Positions 53,079 through 62,593 of a DNA stretch of 64,000 nt are shown piece after piece. Source of the DNA: Flavobacterium sp. 245 (GTDB lineage Bacteria; Bacteroidota; Bacteroidia; Flavobacteriales; Flavobacteriaceae); assembly GCF_004362055.1 (NCBI RefSeq), contig NZ_SNXB01000011.1, positions 124,001 to 188,000 of the forward strand. The letters are read 5' to 3'. Within the stretch, counting starts at the first letter, position 1. Every line of letters begins with the position of its first letter. A program made the position numbers and the translations under genes. Under the pieces are notes generated by a model that was given only the letters and a program-made list of their open reading frames with translations, had not been told where the DNA came from and did not search any database.

Positions 53079-55061
53079 TTAATCTACGTTATCGTGCAAA
53101 AATGAATTGTTTGAACGCAATTGCAAATCATTATTACTATCTGTTCCAACAGAAATTCTTGAATTGGTATTGTTTGATTGAGAATTTGATAAATCAATTC
53201 CTAATCTTTTATAAGCTGGTTCTTTTTCCAGCTCATCAATTCTGGAAACATTATTGTGGAATTTATAATTAAATTCTTTTAGTTTCTTTCTTCTTTCTTC
53301 AGCTCTTAAACGAAGTGTTTCTTCAATTGTTAATTCCATTGGAGAAGCTTCTGCAGTTGTTATAAAGTCAGGCTGACTTGCAAAATCCACTTTTGGTTTC
53401 AACGTAATGTTTAATTCTTCAGGAACAACATCTTCAACCACTTTTTCAACTGGTTTTGAAGCCATTAAATCGTTTTCCACTTCCATATATTCTTCTAACG
53501 AATATTTGATAATTCCGTTATCAGAAAGCTCTGTTACTGGAACAAATGAAACTGGATCATTTACTTTAATATTGCGTGTTTCGTTTGTTAACTCAAACAT
53601 AATTTTAGTTTCCTGCTCAGCAACTGGCTCTTTTTTAACTTCAGGCTCTGATCTAAAAAGAGGCAAATCAAATGAAAAAGTAGTTTGTTCTTCTTTTTCA
53701 AAAGTTCTTTGCTGTACAGGTTTTACTTCTTGAAAAGCCTGCACTTCTGGAGTTGAAATTTTAAAATCAATATCTGTTATTGGAGAAACGATTTCAAAAG
53801 TCACATCAAGATTCTTAATAAACTCAGACATCACTACCAACTCTTCTTGATTGATTGTTGGAGGTGTTACTGGAACAACTGGAGTTTGAGCTACGGGAGC
53901 AACCGTATCTTCCATTAAATCAAAAACAACTTTATCCTCAGATTTTGCAGTAGGTGTTTCAGCATTTAAATCAAAAGAAGTAAGCGGTTTATTCGTTAAA
54001 TTATGAACACTTCTCTGCTCATCTTCTAACGTGTGAATAATTTTCTTTGGCTCTGTATTAACGATTTCGTTTTGTTGTTCAACGTCAAAACCAGTAGCTA
54101 TAATAGTTACAGCAATAGCCTCACCAAGAGTTTCGTCTTCACCAACTCCCATGATAATATTTGCGTTGTAACCTGCTTCTGCCTGAATATGATCGTTGAT
54201 TTCTCCGATTTCGTCAAGCGTTATTTCATTAGATCCAGAAACGATAAGCAACAATACGTTTTTGGCACCTGTAATTTTATTGTCATTTAACAATGGAGAA
54301 TCTAATGCTGATACAATCGCATCTTTAGCTCTGTTTTCTCCCTCTGACACCGCAGACCCCATAATAGCCGTTCCGCTGTTTGCTAAAACTGTTTTAGCAT
54401 CGCGTAAATCGATATTTTGAGTATAATGGTGCGTAATTACTTCAGCAATACCTCTAGAGGCAGTTGCCAAAACTTCATCTGCTTTAGAGAATCCGGCTTT
54501 GAAACCCAAATTTCCGTAAACTTCTCTTAATTTATTATTATTAATTACGATTAACGAGTCAACTTGTTTACGTAATTTTTCGATTCCTAAAAGTGCTTGT
54601 TCCTGACGTACTTTCCCTTCAAATTGAAACGGAATCGTCACGATACCTACTGTAAGGATTTCTCTTTCTTTTGCTAATTGCGCGATAACCGGAGCAGCAC
54701 CTGTACCAGTACCACCACCCATACCGGCGGTAATAAATACCATCTTAGTACCACGGTCTAACATTTTTTCAATATCGGCAATACTTTCAATAGCAGACTG
54801 CTGTCCTACGTCAGGGTTTGCTCCTGCTCCAAGACCTTCTGTCAAATTCATACCTAACTGAATTTTGTTAGGCACCGAACTGTTTTGCAACGCTTGTGAA
54901 TCGGTATTACAAACGATGAAATCAACGCCTTTAATACCTTGTTTAAACATATGGTTGATAGCATTACTGCCTCCTCCGCCTACACCTATTACTTTTATTA
55001 CATTTGATTGGTTTTTTGGTAAATCAAATGAAATGCTTCCAAATTCTGAGTTGCTCATCAT
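53079..55061 (-). CDS. ftsZ: Cell division protein FtsZ with long C-terminal extension
   Basis: 660 residues, far longer than the about 380 of E. coli. The GTPase core (about 15-330) carries GVGGGGSNAINHM, the tubulin signature GGGTGTGAAPV and the T7 loop NANIIMGVGED region. The remaining 330 residues are a glutamate/valine/proline-rich linker, ending with a conserved-looking RLGIDLSNSQSN and a short tail. FtsZ polymerises into the Z ring. Two ATGs are side by side at the start. Last gene of the dcw cluster, 82 bases after ftsA. Confidence 0.97.
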   Translation of the reverse strand: MMSNSEFGSISFDLPKNQSNVIKVIGVGGGGSNAINHMFKQGIKGVDFIVCNTDSQALQNSSVPNKIQLGMNLTEGLGAGANPDVGQQSAIESIADIEKMLDRGTKMVFITAGMGGGTGTGAAPVIAQLAKEREILTVGIVTIPFQFEGKVRQEQALLGIEKLRKQVDSLIVINNNKLREVYGNLGFKAGFSKADEVLATASRGIAEVITHHYTQNIDLRDAKTVLANSGTAIMGSAVSEGENRAKDAIVSALDSPLLNDNKITGAKNVLLLIVSGSNEITLDEIGEINDHIQAEAGYNANIIMGVGEDETLGEAIAVTIIATGFDVEQQNEIVNTEPKKIIHTLEDEQRSVHNLTNKPLTSFDLNAETPTAKSEDKVVFDLMEDTVAPVAQTPVVPVTPPTINQEELVVMSEFIKNLDVTFEIVSPITDIDFKISTPEVQAFQEVKPVQQRTFEKEEQTTFSFDLPLFRSEPEVKKEPVAEQETKIMFELTNETRNIKVNDPVSFVPVTELSDNGIIKYSLEEYMEVENDLMASKPVEKVVEDVVPEELNITLKPKVDFASQPDFITTAEASPMELTIEETLRLRAEERRKKLKEFNYKFHNNVSRIDELEKEPAYKRLGIDLSNSQSNNTNSRISVGTDSNNDLQLRSNNSFLHDNVD

Positions 55062-55143
55062 CTTTTTGGTTTTTTAATTCTTATTTAGTACATTTTTTAC
55101 TTCTTGACTTGGGGCCAATAGTAATTCCTTTTCTCTTAATATT

Positions 55144-56553
55144 TTATTCAGCGTTGTCTAAAAAATCTTTGATTTTATCGACATATCTATCAAAAAATGA
55201 TCTCCTTATTTTGGTTTCTGTAGATTCTGCTTCAACCTTGTTCGTTCTTGTTTCTCTAGGTTCTTCAATAGTTTCTACTCTTTCAACGTAGTTTTCTTCC
55301 ACTTCGTATCGCTGCTGAACTGGCGGCGGTGCATTTCTGTAAACTACTTTTGGCTGCTCATTTACTATTTCCATTCTAACAGCACTCTGTGTACTATTTT
55401 CAATACTGTTCATTACTAAACCAACAGCTGTTGCAAACAATGGACTCGAAATTTCTTCGCTTGAATTTCCTGCTAAATGCTCATTTGGATATCCAATTCT
55501 GGTATCCATACCAGTAATATATTCTACTAATTGTTTAATATGTTTTAATTGAGCTCCACCACCTGTAAGAACGATTCCTGCAATTAATTTTTTGCGAGGA
55601 TCTTCGTGTCCGTAAGCTTTAATTTCGGCAAAAACCTGCTCAATAATTTCCACAACACGAGCATGGATAATTTTAGATAAGTTTTTAAGCGAAATCTCTT
55701 TTGGCTCTCTTCCTCTTAAACCAGGAATAGAAACAATTTCGTTGTCTTTATTTTCCCCCGGCCAAGCTGATCCGAATTTTATTTTTAAAAGCTCTGCTTG
55801 TTTTTCAATTATCGAACAGCCTTCTTTAATATCATCTGTAATTACATTTCCTCCAAAAGGAATAACTGCTGTGTGACGAATAATTCCATCTTTAAAAATG
55901 GCCAAATCTGTTGTTCCGCCACCAATATCGATCAAGGCAACACCTGCTTCTTTTTCTTCCTGACTCAAAACTGCGTCTGCCGAAGCTAATGGTTCTAAAG
56001 TCAATCCTGACAATTCGATTCCTGAGCTCTGAATACATCTTCCAACATTTCTGATGGATGAAGCCTGTCCTACTACAACGTGAAAACTAGATTCTAATCT
56101 TCCGCCGTACATACCAATTGGCTCTTTAATCTCAGATTGTCCGTCAATTTTAAATTCCTGTGGCAAAACGTGAATAATTTCTTCACCCGGCAACATAGCC
56201 AGTTTATTTACCTGATCAATTAAAAGCTGAATATCTTTTTCGCCAATAACCTCTTCTGGATTATTACGGCTGATGTAATCTGTATGCTGAATACTTCTGA
56301 TGTGCTGTCCGGCAATACCCACAACAACATCTTTAATTTTATAACCTGAATTGTTTTCTGCTTCAAGTATCGCTTGCTGAATCGACTGGATAGTTTGCGT
56401 GATATTGTTCACAACTCCTCTCGCAACACCCAGACTTTTGGATTTTCCAATACCCAAAATTTCCAATTTGCCGTACTCATTTTTCTTGCCTATCATGGCA
56501 ACTATCTTTGTCGTTCCAATATCTAGACCTACTGCAATGTTATCTTTTTCCAT
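55144..56553 (-). CDS. ftsA: Cell division protein FtsA
   Basis: 469 residues with actin-like ATPase motifs: AVGLDIGTTKIVAMIG at the N-terminus, IDIGGGTTDLAIF (phosphate 2) and GIVLTGGGAQLKHI (adenosine motif). The 1C-type subdomain replaces the usual actin subdomain. The C-terminus ends in an amphipathic helix (FFDRYVDKIKDFLDN) suited to membrane attachment. FtsA anchors FtsZ to the inner membrane. It follows ftsQ by 6 bases. Confidence 0.97.
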   Translation of the reverse strand: MEKDNIAVGLDIGTTKIVAMIGKKNEYGKLEILGIGKSKSLGVARGVVNNITQTIQSIQQAILEAENNSGYKIKDVVVGIAGQHIRSIQHTDYISRNNPEEVIGEKDIQLLIDQVNKLAMLPGEEIIHVLPQEFKIDGQSEIKEPIGMYGGRLESSFHVVVGQASSIRNVGRCIQSSGIELSGLTLEPLASADAVLSQEEKEAGVALIDIGGGTTDLAIFKDGIIRHTAVIPFGGNVITDDIKEGCSIIEKQAELLKIKFGSAWPGENKDNEIVSIPGLRGREPKEISLKNLSKIIHARVVEIIEQVFAEIKAYGHEDPRKKLIAGIVLTGGGAQLKHIKQLVEYITGMDTRIGYPNEHLAGNSSEEISSPLFATAVGLVMNSIENSTQSAVRMEIVNEQPKVVYRNAPPPVQQRYEVEENYVERVETIEEPRETRTNKVEAESTETKIRRSFFDRYVDKIKDFLDNAE

Positions 56554-56559
56554 TTTCTA

Positions 56560-57282
56560 TTATTTTGTGCAAACTACTTGTTCCGTAAACCTAAGGTCAA
56601 TTTTATTGTATTTGTATAACGAACTATCTAAAACTGCTTTTTGAAAAAACGCTTTATAGTTTCTAAATTTTTTATCAACATTCATCGTTCTACCAAAATC
56701 TATGAAGTAATCATAGTTTCGATTAAACATTTTTAGGCTGCCATTAGGCATAATTTGTATTGCAATGATGTTTTTTTTCAAAAACGCATCGTCATAAATT
56801 GTGCGAAATAAAGCAGCTAAATCTTCGTTATTTTTTTCATTTATTGCCCCTGAAACAAGAGGAACTCGCGCTGTAAAATTGTCTGACAAGGGCATTTTAT
56901 TACCCTCATAGTCAATATAAAAAGATTGATCACCATCATAAACTCGCGCTATTGGTGTCTTCTGTTTTACTACCGCTTTTAGAACTCCATCGATACTTAC
57001 AAAAACATCTGACTTCTCAATCATGTCTTGCGTATCAAGGGTTTTTTCTATCTTATTCAAATCTAGTTCATCTTTTCTAATACTGGAAGCGTCTCTTTTA
57101 TTTTCTATCAACAATTTATTAACCGTTTCTGCTTTTACAAAAAGAGCATTTTCTCCTACAAAAACAACCATAGATTTCTTCAATTTTCTATCTCCATTTC
57201 GATGTTGCGCGAAAGAATATAGAAAAAGTACAAGCCCTAAAATGAGTACTAATCGAATATTTGTCCAATTAAATATTTTCAT
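56560..57282 (-). CDS. ftsQ: Cell division protein FtsQ
   Basis: 240 residues: a short cytoplasmic part, one membrane helix (about 8-25) and a periplasmic part with a POTRA-like region followed by a beta domain (YDGDQSFYIDYEGNKMPLS). FtsQ/DivIB proteins are poorly conserved, and the assignment rests on topology and on the position between murC and ftsA. Its start overlaps the end of murC by 14 bases. Confidence 0.88.
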   Translation of the reverse strand: MKIFNWTNIRLVLILGLVLFLYSFAQHRNGDRKLKKSMVVFVGENALFVKAETVNKLLIENKRDASSIRKDELDLNKIEKTLDTQDMIEKSDVFVSIDGVLKAVVKQKTPIARVYDGDQSFYIDYEGNKMPLSDNFTARVPLVSGAINEKNNEDLAALFRTIYDDAFLKKNIIAIQIMPNGSLKMFNRNYDYFIDFGRTMNVDKKFRNYKAFFQKAVLDSSLYKYNKIDLRFTEQVVCTK

Positions 57283-58618
57283 TCAGCATCTGTTTAATTG
57301 ATGGCACCATTTCTCCAATATCTCCAGCTCCTATTGTCACAATTATTGGCGCATCACTGGCTTTGATTTGCGCTAATAATTCATTTTTTGCAACAATTTT
57401 TTTGTTCGAATTTGTCATTTTTCCCAACAACCATTCTGATGTAACACCTTCCATTGGCAACTCACGTGCTGGGTAAATATCCATTAAAAATACTTCATCA
57501 AACTGCGAAAGACTTTCTGCAAATCCATCCACAAAATCTTTTGTTCGGCTGAATAAATGTGGCTGAAAAATTGCCAGCACTTTCTTTCCCGGATACAATT
57601 CCCTAACTGCTTGATGAACAGCATTTATTTCTGTCGGATGATGTGCATAATCATCTATATAAACCAACTTATCCGATTTAATCTGATAAGAAAAACGTCT
57701 TCTGATTCCTCTGAATGAAGCAATGGCTTTTGCAATAGACTCGGTCGGGGTGCCAAAAGTTTTTGCCATCGCAATAGCCATTAATCCATTCATTAAATTG
57801 TGTTTTCCAGGCAATCCAAAATGAAGATCTTTCATAATTTCTGATGGCGTCTGCACATCAAAAACATAACTTCCGTCTTCAATTCGAACATTATAAGCCT
57901 GATATACTGCATCTTCATTTATAGCACACTGAACTCCTTCTAAAGGCAATTCTTTAGTGATAAAAAGATTGCTTTTATCTTCAACTTTTGAAGCAAATTC
58001 CACAAACGAAGCCTCGATCGCATCACTAGTCCCATAAATATCCAAATGATCTGCATCCATTGAGGTTATACAAGCGATATTTGGATGCAAATGCAAGAAC
58101 GATCTATCAAATTCATCTGCTTCTACAACAGTTACCGTTTTACCGGTTCCAATTAAATTCGAATTATAGTTTTCTACAATTCCGCCAACGAAAGCTGTAA
58201 CATCTGCACCGCTTTCATATAGAATATGACCTAAAATACTTGATGTCGTTGTTTTGCCGTGCGTCCCAGCAACTGCAAAACTAAAAGTGTCTTTGGTGAT
58301 AATTCCTAAAACCTCGGCACGCTTTTTAATTTCGTAATTTCTTTCGATAAAATAATTCCACTCTGAATGTGTTTTTGGAACCGCAGGCGTAAAAATCACT
58401 AACGTATTCTCAACATAATAATCACTCGGAATTAAATTGATATTATCTTCAAAATGAATATCAATACCACTTTCAATCAATTCACTTGTCAGCATTGATG
58501 GCGTTTTATCATAACCTGAAACCTGTTTCCCGATATATTTGAAATAGCGGGCCAGGGCACTCATTCCGATGCCTCCAATACCAATAAAATAAACGTTTTG
58601 TATTTGATTTAAATTCAT
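57269..58618 (-). CDS. murC: UDP-N-acetylmuramate--L-alanine ligase
   Basis: 449 residues. The Rossmann start VYFIGIGGIGMSALARYF binds UDP-MurNAc, the ATP loop is AGTHGKTTTSSILGH, and the Mur signature continues in EADEFDRSFLHL and YIDDYAHHPTEI. The enzyme adds L-alanine, the first amino acid of the peptidoglycan stem peptide, in the cytoplasm. Its end overlaps ftsQ by 14 bases. Confidence 0.97.
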   Translation of the reverse strand: MNLNQIQNVYFIGIGGIGMSALARYFKYIGKQVSGYDKTPSMLTSELIESGIDIHFEDNINLIPSDYYVENTLVIFTPAVPKTHSEWNYFIERNYEIKKRAEVLGIITKDTFSFAVAGTHGKTTTSSILGHILYESGADVTAFVGGIVENYNSNLIGTGKTVTVVEADEFDRSFLHLHPNIACITSMDADHLDIYGTSDAIEASFVEFASKVEDKSNLFITKELPLEGVQCAINEDAVYQAYNVRIEDGSYVFDVQTPSEIMKDLHFGLPGKHNLMNGLMAIAMAKTFGTPTESIAKAIASFRGIRRRFSYQIKSDKLVYIDDYAHHPTEINAVHQAVRELYPGKKVLAIFQPHLFSRTKDFVDGFAESLSQFDEVFLMDIYPARELPMEGVTSEWLLGKMTNSNKKIVAKNELLAQIKASDAPIIVTIGAGDIGEMVPSIKQMLNENI

Positions 58619-58726
58619 TTTTATTTGCTTTATTTTTTACTTTAAGCAGTAAGCTTTAGGCTTTAGGCAGTCTACTGCGATTTTTCTTTATTCCAATTAA
58701 TAAGCTTATTGCGTATAGCTTACAGT
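58619..58726. repeat. Short repeat-like spacer between murG and murC
   Basis: Contains AAGCTTTAGGCTTTAGGCAGT and shorter pieces that pair with each other (AAGCAGTAAGCTT and AAGCTTATTGCG). It appears to be a small dispersed repeat interrupting the otherwise compact dcw cluster. Confidence 0.45.
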
Positions 58727-59815
58727 CTATTTAATTAACTTCACAATCTCCGCTACAATATCTTGTGTCGCTTTGGGTTTCGCTAGTTTTTTAATATTAT
58801 CACTCAATTGCTTCTGTTTTCCAGAATCTTTCAGCAGTGCTTCAAAAACAATACTAAATTCATTATCCAGTTCTGATTCTTTCAATAAAATGGCGCCTTT
58901 AGCATCAACAATTGCTTGCGCATTTTTGGTTTGATGATCTTCAGCTACATTTGGCGACGGAATAAAAATTACTGGTTTCCCAACAATGCATAATTCTGAA
59001 ACCGATGATGCTCCAGCTCTTGAAATAATCACATCGGCTGCTGCGTAAACAAAATCCATTCTTTCAATAAAATCAACCACTTTTACATTTGGCTGATTGT
59101 ATTTTTTATAATTTTCAAAATATAACTTTCCGCATTGCCAGATTACCTGAACATCTTGCGAAAGAAATTTTTGCAATTCTTTTTCAATTAACTGATTGAT
59201 TCTTCTCGCACCTAAACTTCCGCCTAAAACCAGCAATGTTTTTTTATTTGGATCTAAACCGTAAAAAGCAATTGCTTCGTCGCGTTTGCTTTCAATATCA
59301 ATCAAATCCTGACGAACTGGATTTCCTGTCAAAACAATTTTCTCTTTCGGAAAAAAACGTTCCAGACTTCCATAAGCAACACAAATTGCATTTGCTCTTT
59401 TGCTTAGTAATTTATTCGTAATTCCCGGAAATGAATTCTGCTCCTGAATCACTGTCGGAATTCCTGCCTGACCTGCAGCTTGCAACAATGGTCCGCTGGC
59501 GAAACCACCTGTTCCTATTACTGCATTTGGTTTGAATTGTCTTATTATTCTTCGTGACTCTAACAAACTTGTTGCCAATTTTAATGGAAACATTAAGTTT
59601 TGCAACGTCAGCTTTCTTTGTAAACCCGCGATCCAAAGTCCTTTTATCTCGTAACCTGCCTGAGGTACTTTTTGCATTTCCATTTTATCTTTGGCGCCTA
59701 CAAAAAGAAATTCAGCATCAGGAAATTGTAATTTTAATTCATTTGCAATAGCAATTGCAGGATAAATATGTCCTCCTGTTCCTCCTCCGCTAAGTATGAA
59801 TTTATACTTTGTCAT
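58727..59815 (-). CDS. murG: UDP-GlcNAc transferase MurG (lipid II synthesis)
   Basis: 362 residues of the GT28 family. N-terminal FILSGGGTGGHIYPAIAIA carries the glycine-rich loop, and the C-terminal half has LGGSLGARRIN and ISRAGASSVSEL with the donor site. MurG adds GlcNAc to lipid I at the inner face of the membrane, giving lipid II. Located between ftsW and murC as in other dcw clusters. Confidence 0.97.
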   Translation of the reverse strand: MTKYKFILSGGGTGGHIYPAIAIANELKLQFPDAEFLFVGAKDKMEMQKVPQAGYEIKGLWIAGLQRKLTLQNLMFPLKLATSLLESRRIIRQFKPNAVIGTGGFASGPLLQAAGQAGIPTVIQEQNSFPGITNKLLSKRANAICVAYGSLERFFPKEKIVLTGNPVRQDLIDIESKRDEAIAFYGLDPNKKTLLVLGGSLGARRINQLIEKELQKFLSQDVQVIWQCGKLYFENYKKYNQPNVKVVDFIERMDFVYAAADVIISRAGASSVSELCIVGKPVIFIPSPNVAEDHQTKNAQAIVDAKGAILLKESELDNEFSIVFEALLKDSGKQKQLSDNIKKLAKPKATQDIVAEIVKLIK

Positions 59816-59860
59816 CTTTCTAAAAATTACAACTTTTTAAAAAATTCTTATATTTTAATC

Positions 59861-61171
59861 TTATCTATTTAAAACTGCATTCATCGGATTTCTTGAATTG
59901 TCTTCGATTGAATACATTGCTTCTTCTTCATAAACTTCATCAGCAGGCAAATCTTCTTCTGCTAATTCTTTATCAATTAATCTTTGAAGCGCTTCTTTTC
60001 GTCTCTCTTTCTCTTCTTTTTCTTCAGCAATTTCTTCTTCTTTTTTAGTAACACTGATGATAATTCCCAGACCTAAACAAGTCATCCAGATTGAACTTCC
60101 TCCAGAACTTATAAGCGGAAGCGTTTGCCCCGTGACCGGCAATAATTCAACTGCAACTGCCATATTTATCATCGCCTGAAATATCATGGGAAATCCGAGA
60201 CCAACGACGAGTAATTTTCCAAATAACGTATTTGCTTTATGTGAAGCAATAACAAATCGAAACAAAAGCAATAAATACAAAATCAAAATTGCGACACCAC
60301 CAACTAAACCATATTCTTCGACTACAATGGCATAAATAAAATCAGAAGAAGATTGTGGCAAAAAGTTTTTCTGAACGCTTTTTCCTGGTCCAAGTCCGCC
60401 TAGTCTTCCAGATGCAATGGCAATTTTCGCTTTCTCAATCTGATAATCGTCTTCATCAGGCTTGTCTGTGGTAAAGTTCATGATACGGCTTTCCCACGTT
60501 GAAACCCTGCTGAAAAATCTTGAATCTGGAAAAGCTTTCGCAACCAAAAGGAAGAATGCCAGCATGGCAATTCCTGAACCTATTATGATTCCGATATGTT
60601 TTAATGGGTATTTTCCAATAAATGTCAGCATTAAAACCATTGCGAAAATTAATGCAGTGGTCGAAAAATTTGCAGGCAAAATCAATGCCAGTGTAATAAA
60701 TACCGGAATCCAAAGCTGTACAAATGACACTTGAAAAGGCTCATTCTCCTCTTTCTTTTTCGACAAATAACGCGCTACAAAAATAAATAGAACGATAGAA
60801 GCCAAAGTCGAAGTCTGAAATGTTATCCCAATAAAAGGCACTTGAATCCAACGACTTGCATTTGCTCCTGCAATAACAGTTCCTTTCAGTAATGTATAAA
60901 GCAATAAGAACCAAACTATTGGCAAAGCAATTTTTGAAATCGCTCTGAAATAATGATATGGCACTTTATGAACCCAATAGATAATCAGAAAACCAATACA
61001 AATGTGAGCCAAGTGTTTCACCAAATACCCCAACGTATTTCCGGTTCCATGACCAATATATGCTAAATTACTACTCGCACTAAAAACAGGCATAAACGAA
61101 AACAGTGCTAATAAAGCCACGAATGACCATATTACTCTATCTCCTTTTAGTTTGTTTACTAGTTCCTTCAT
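59861..61171 (-). CDS. ftsW: FtsW, SEDS-family peptidoglycan glycosyltransferase, with acidic C-terminal extension
   Basis: 436 residues from the ATG at 61171; the in-frame TTG at 61186 is less likely because it lies in a repeat. About ten membrane helices carry SEDS motifs: LGGLGPGKSVQKNFLPQSSS, AIVVEEYGLVGG and PLISSGGSS. FtsW polymerises lipid II at the septum with FtsI. After the last helix comes a cytoplasmic tail of about 65 residues rich in Glu, Lys and Arg, longer than in E. coli. Confidence 0.95.
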   Translation of the reverse strand: MKELVNKLKGDRVIWSFVALLALFSFMPVFSASSNLAYIGHGTGNTLGYLVKHLAHICIGFLIIYWVHKVPYHYFRAISKIALPIVWFLLLYTLLKGTVIAGANASRWIQVPFIGITFQTSTLASIVLFIFVARYLSKKKEENEPFQVSFVQLWIPVFITLALILPANFSTTALIFAMVLMLTFIGKYPLKHIGIIIGSGIAMLAFFLLVAKAFPDSRFFSRVSTWESRIMNFTTDKPDEDDYQIEKAKIAIASGRLGGLGPGKSVQKNFLPQSSSDFIYAIVVEEYGLVGGVAILILYLLLLFRFVIASHKANTLFGKLLVVGLGFPMIFQAMINMAVAVELLPVTGQTLPLISSGGSSIWMTCLGLGIIISVTKKEEEIAEEKEEKERRKEALQRLIDKELAEEDLPADEVYEEEAMYSIEDNSRNPMNAVLNR

Positions 61172-61186
61172 AATTATTAGTTTCAA

Positions 61187-61258
61187 GTTTTTCTTGTTTC
61201 AGGTTTCAAGTTTCAGGCTCTCAAACTTGAAACCTGAAACTTGAAACTTTAAACTCTT
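61187..61258. repeat. GAAACTTGAAACCTGAAAC inverted repeat
   Basis: GTTTCAGGTTTCAAGTTTCAG to the left pairs with CTTGAAACCTGAAACTTGAAAC to the right around CTCTCAA. It belongs to the same family as the outermost arms at 757-967 and interrupts the dcw cluster between ftsW and murD. Confidence 0.8.
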
Positions 61259-61261
61259 TTT

Positions 61262-62593
61262 TTACAAATTGTGTACTGCTTGTTTGAATTGTTTTCCTCT
61301 GTCTTCGTAGTTTTCAAATAAATCGAAACTTGCGCAGGCTGGAGACAATAAAACAGCATCACCTTTTTCTGTTAATCTTTGAGCAGTTTTTACTGCATCG
61401 TTCATATTGTTAACTTCAACCATAATATCAACAACGTTTCCAAAAGCATCGATAATTTTGCGGTTGTCAATTCCTAAACAAATAATTGCTTTCACTTTCT
61501 CACGAACTAAAGACATTAATTCATTGTAATCATTTCCTTTATCAACACCTCCAACAATCCAAACTGTTGGCACATTCATACTGTCTAAAGCAAAGAAAGT
61601 AGCGTTTACATTTGTTGCTTTTGAATCATTGATATATTGTACATTCTGAATTTTTAATACTTTCTCTAAACGATGTTCAACACCTTGAAAATTAGATAAA
61701 CTTTCGCGAATTGTTGCATTTCTAATTTGCATCAATTTCGCTACAGAGCTTGCTGCCATTGCATTTTTCATATTATGTTTTCCTTCTAACGCAATGTGTT
61801 CCGTGTCCATTGTAAACTCTTCTTGGTTGATCTTTATTTCCATTTTGTTGTTATTTATAGAAGCCCCTTCTTTAAAACTCTTTGTCAATGAGAAAGGAAT
61901 TAATTTTGCTTTAGTTGTATTGTTTTTTAGCCATTCTGCACTTGCTTCATCGTCGGAATCATAAATCAAGTAATCACTTTCTGTCTGATTCATTGTTATC
62001 CTAAACTTTGAATCAATATAATTTTGATATTTATATTCATAACGATCCAAATGATCTGGACTGATATTCGTAATTATGGCAATATCTGGCCTGTAATCTA
62101 TAATTCCGTCTAATTGAAAACTGCTTAATTCAAGAACATACGCATCAAACTTATTTTCTGCCACTTGCCAAGCAAAGCTTTTGCCAATATTACCTCCCAA
62201 TCCTACGTTCAAACCAGCTGATTTAAGCAAATGATGCGTAAGCATTGTTGTGGTAGTTTTACCATTGCTTCCAGTAATTCCAATTGTCAATGCTTCCGTA
62301 AAAGGTTTTGCAAATTCAATTTCAGAAATCACCTTAACTCCAGCTGCAATCAGTTTTTTTACAATAGGCGATTTTTCAGGAATCCCAGGACTTTTCATTA
62401 CCACATCGGCATTCAAAATAAGATCTTCAGTGTGCTGTTCCTCTTCCCAGGCAATTTTATTAATGATAAGAACTTCTTTGTAACTCTCTTTAATCTTTCC
62501 AAAATCAGACACAAAAACCTCGTATCCTTTTTTCTTCCCAAGGATAGCAGTACCTACACCACTTTCTCCTCCTCCTAACACTACCAGCCTCAT
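61262..62593 (-). CDS. murD: UDP-N-acetylmuramoylalanine--D-glutamate ligase
   Basis: 443 residues. The N-terminus LVVLGGGESGVGTAILGKK forms the UDP-binding fold, GITGSNGKTTTTMLTHHLL is the ATP loop, and NISPDHLDRYEYK and YINDSKATNVNATF follow. The enzyme adds D-glutamate to UDP-MurNAc-L-Ala. It begins directly against the stop of mraY. Confidence 0.97.
   Translation of the reverse strand: MRLVVLGGGESGVGTAILGKKKGYEVFVSDFGKIKESYKEVLIINKIAWEEEQHTEDLILNADVVMKSPGIPEKSPIVKKLIAAGVKVISEIEFAKPFTEALTIGITGSNGKTTTTMLTHHLLKSAGLNVGLGGNIGKSFAWQVAENKFDAYVLELSSFQLDGIIDYRPDIAIITNISPDHLDRYEYKYQNYIDSKFRITMNQTESDYLIYDSDDEASAEWLKNNTTKAKLIPFSLTKSFKEGASINNNKMEIKINQEEFTMDTEHIALEGKHNMKNAMAASSVAKLMQIRNATIRESLSNFQGVEHRLEKVLKIQNVQYINDSKATNVNATFFALDSMNVPTVWIVGGVDKGNDYNELMSLVREKVKAIICLGIDNRKIIDAFGNVVDIMVEVNNMNDAVKTAQRLTEKGDAVLLSPACASFDLFENYEDRGKQFKQAVHNL

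Noticed and set aside
62231..62578. Plus-strand frames opposite murD
   Set aside because: Antisense to a gene with all MurD motifs; no promoter or start context.
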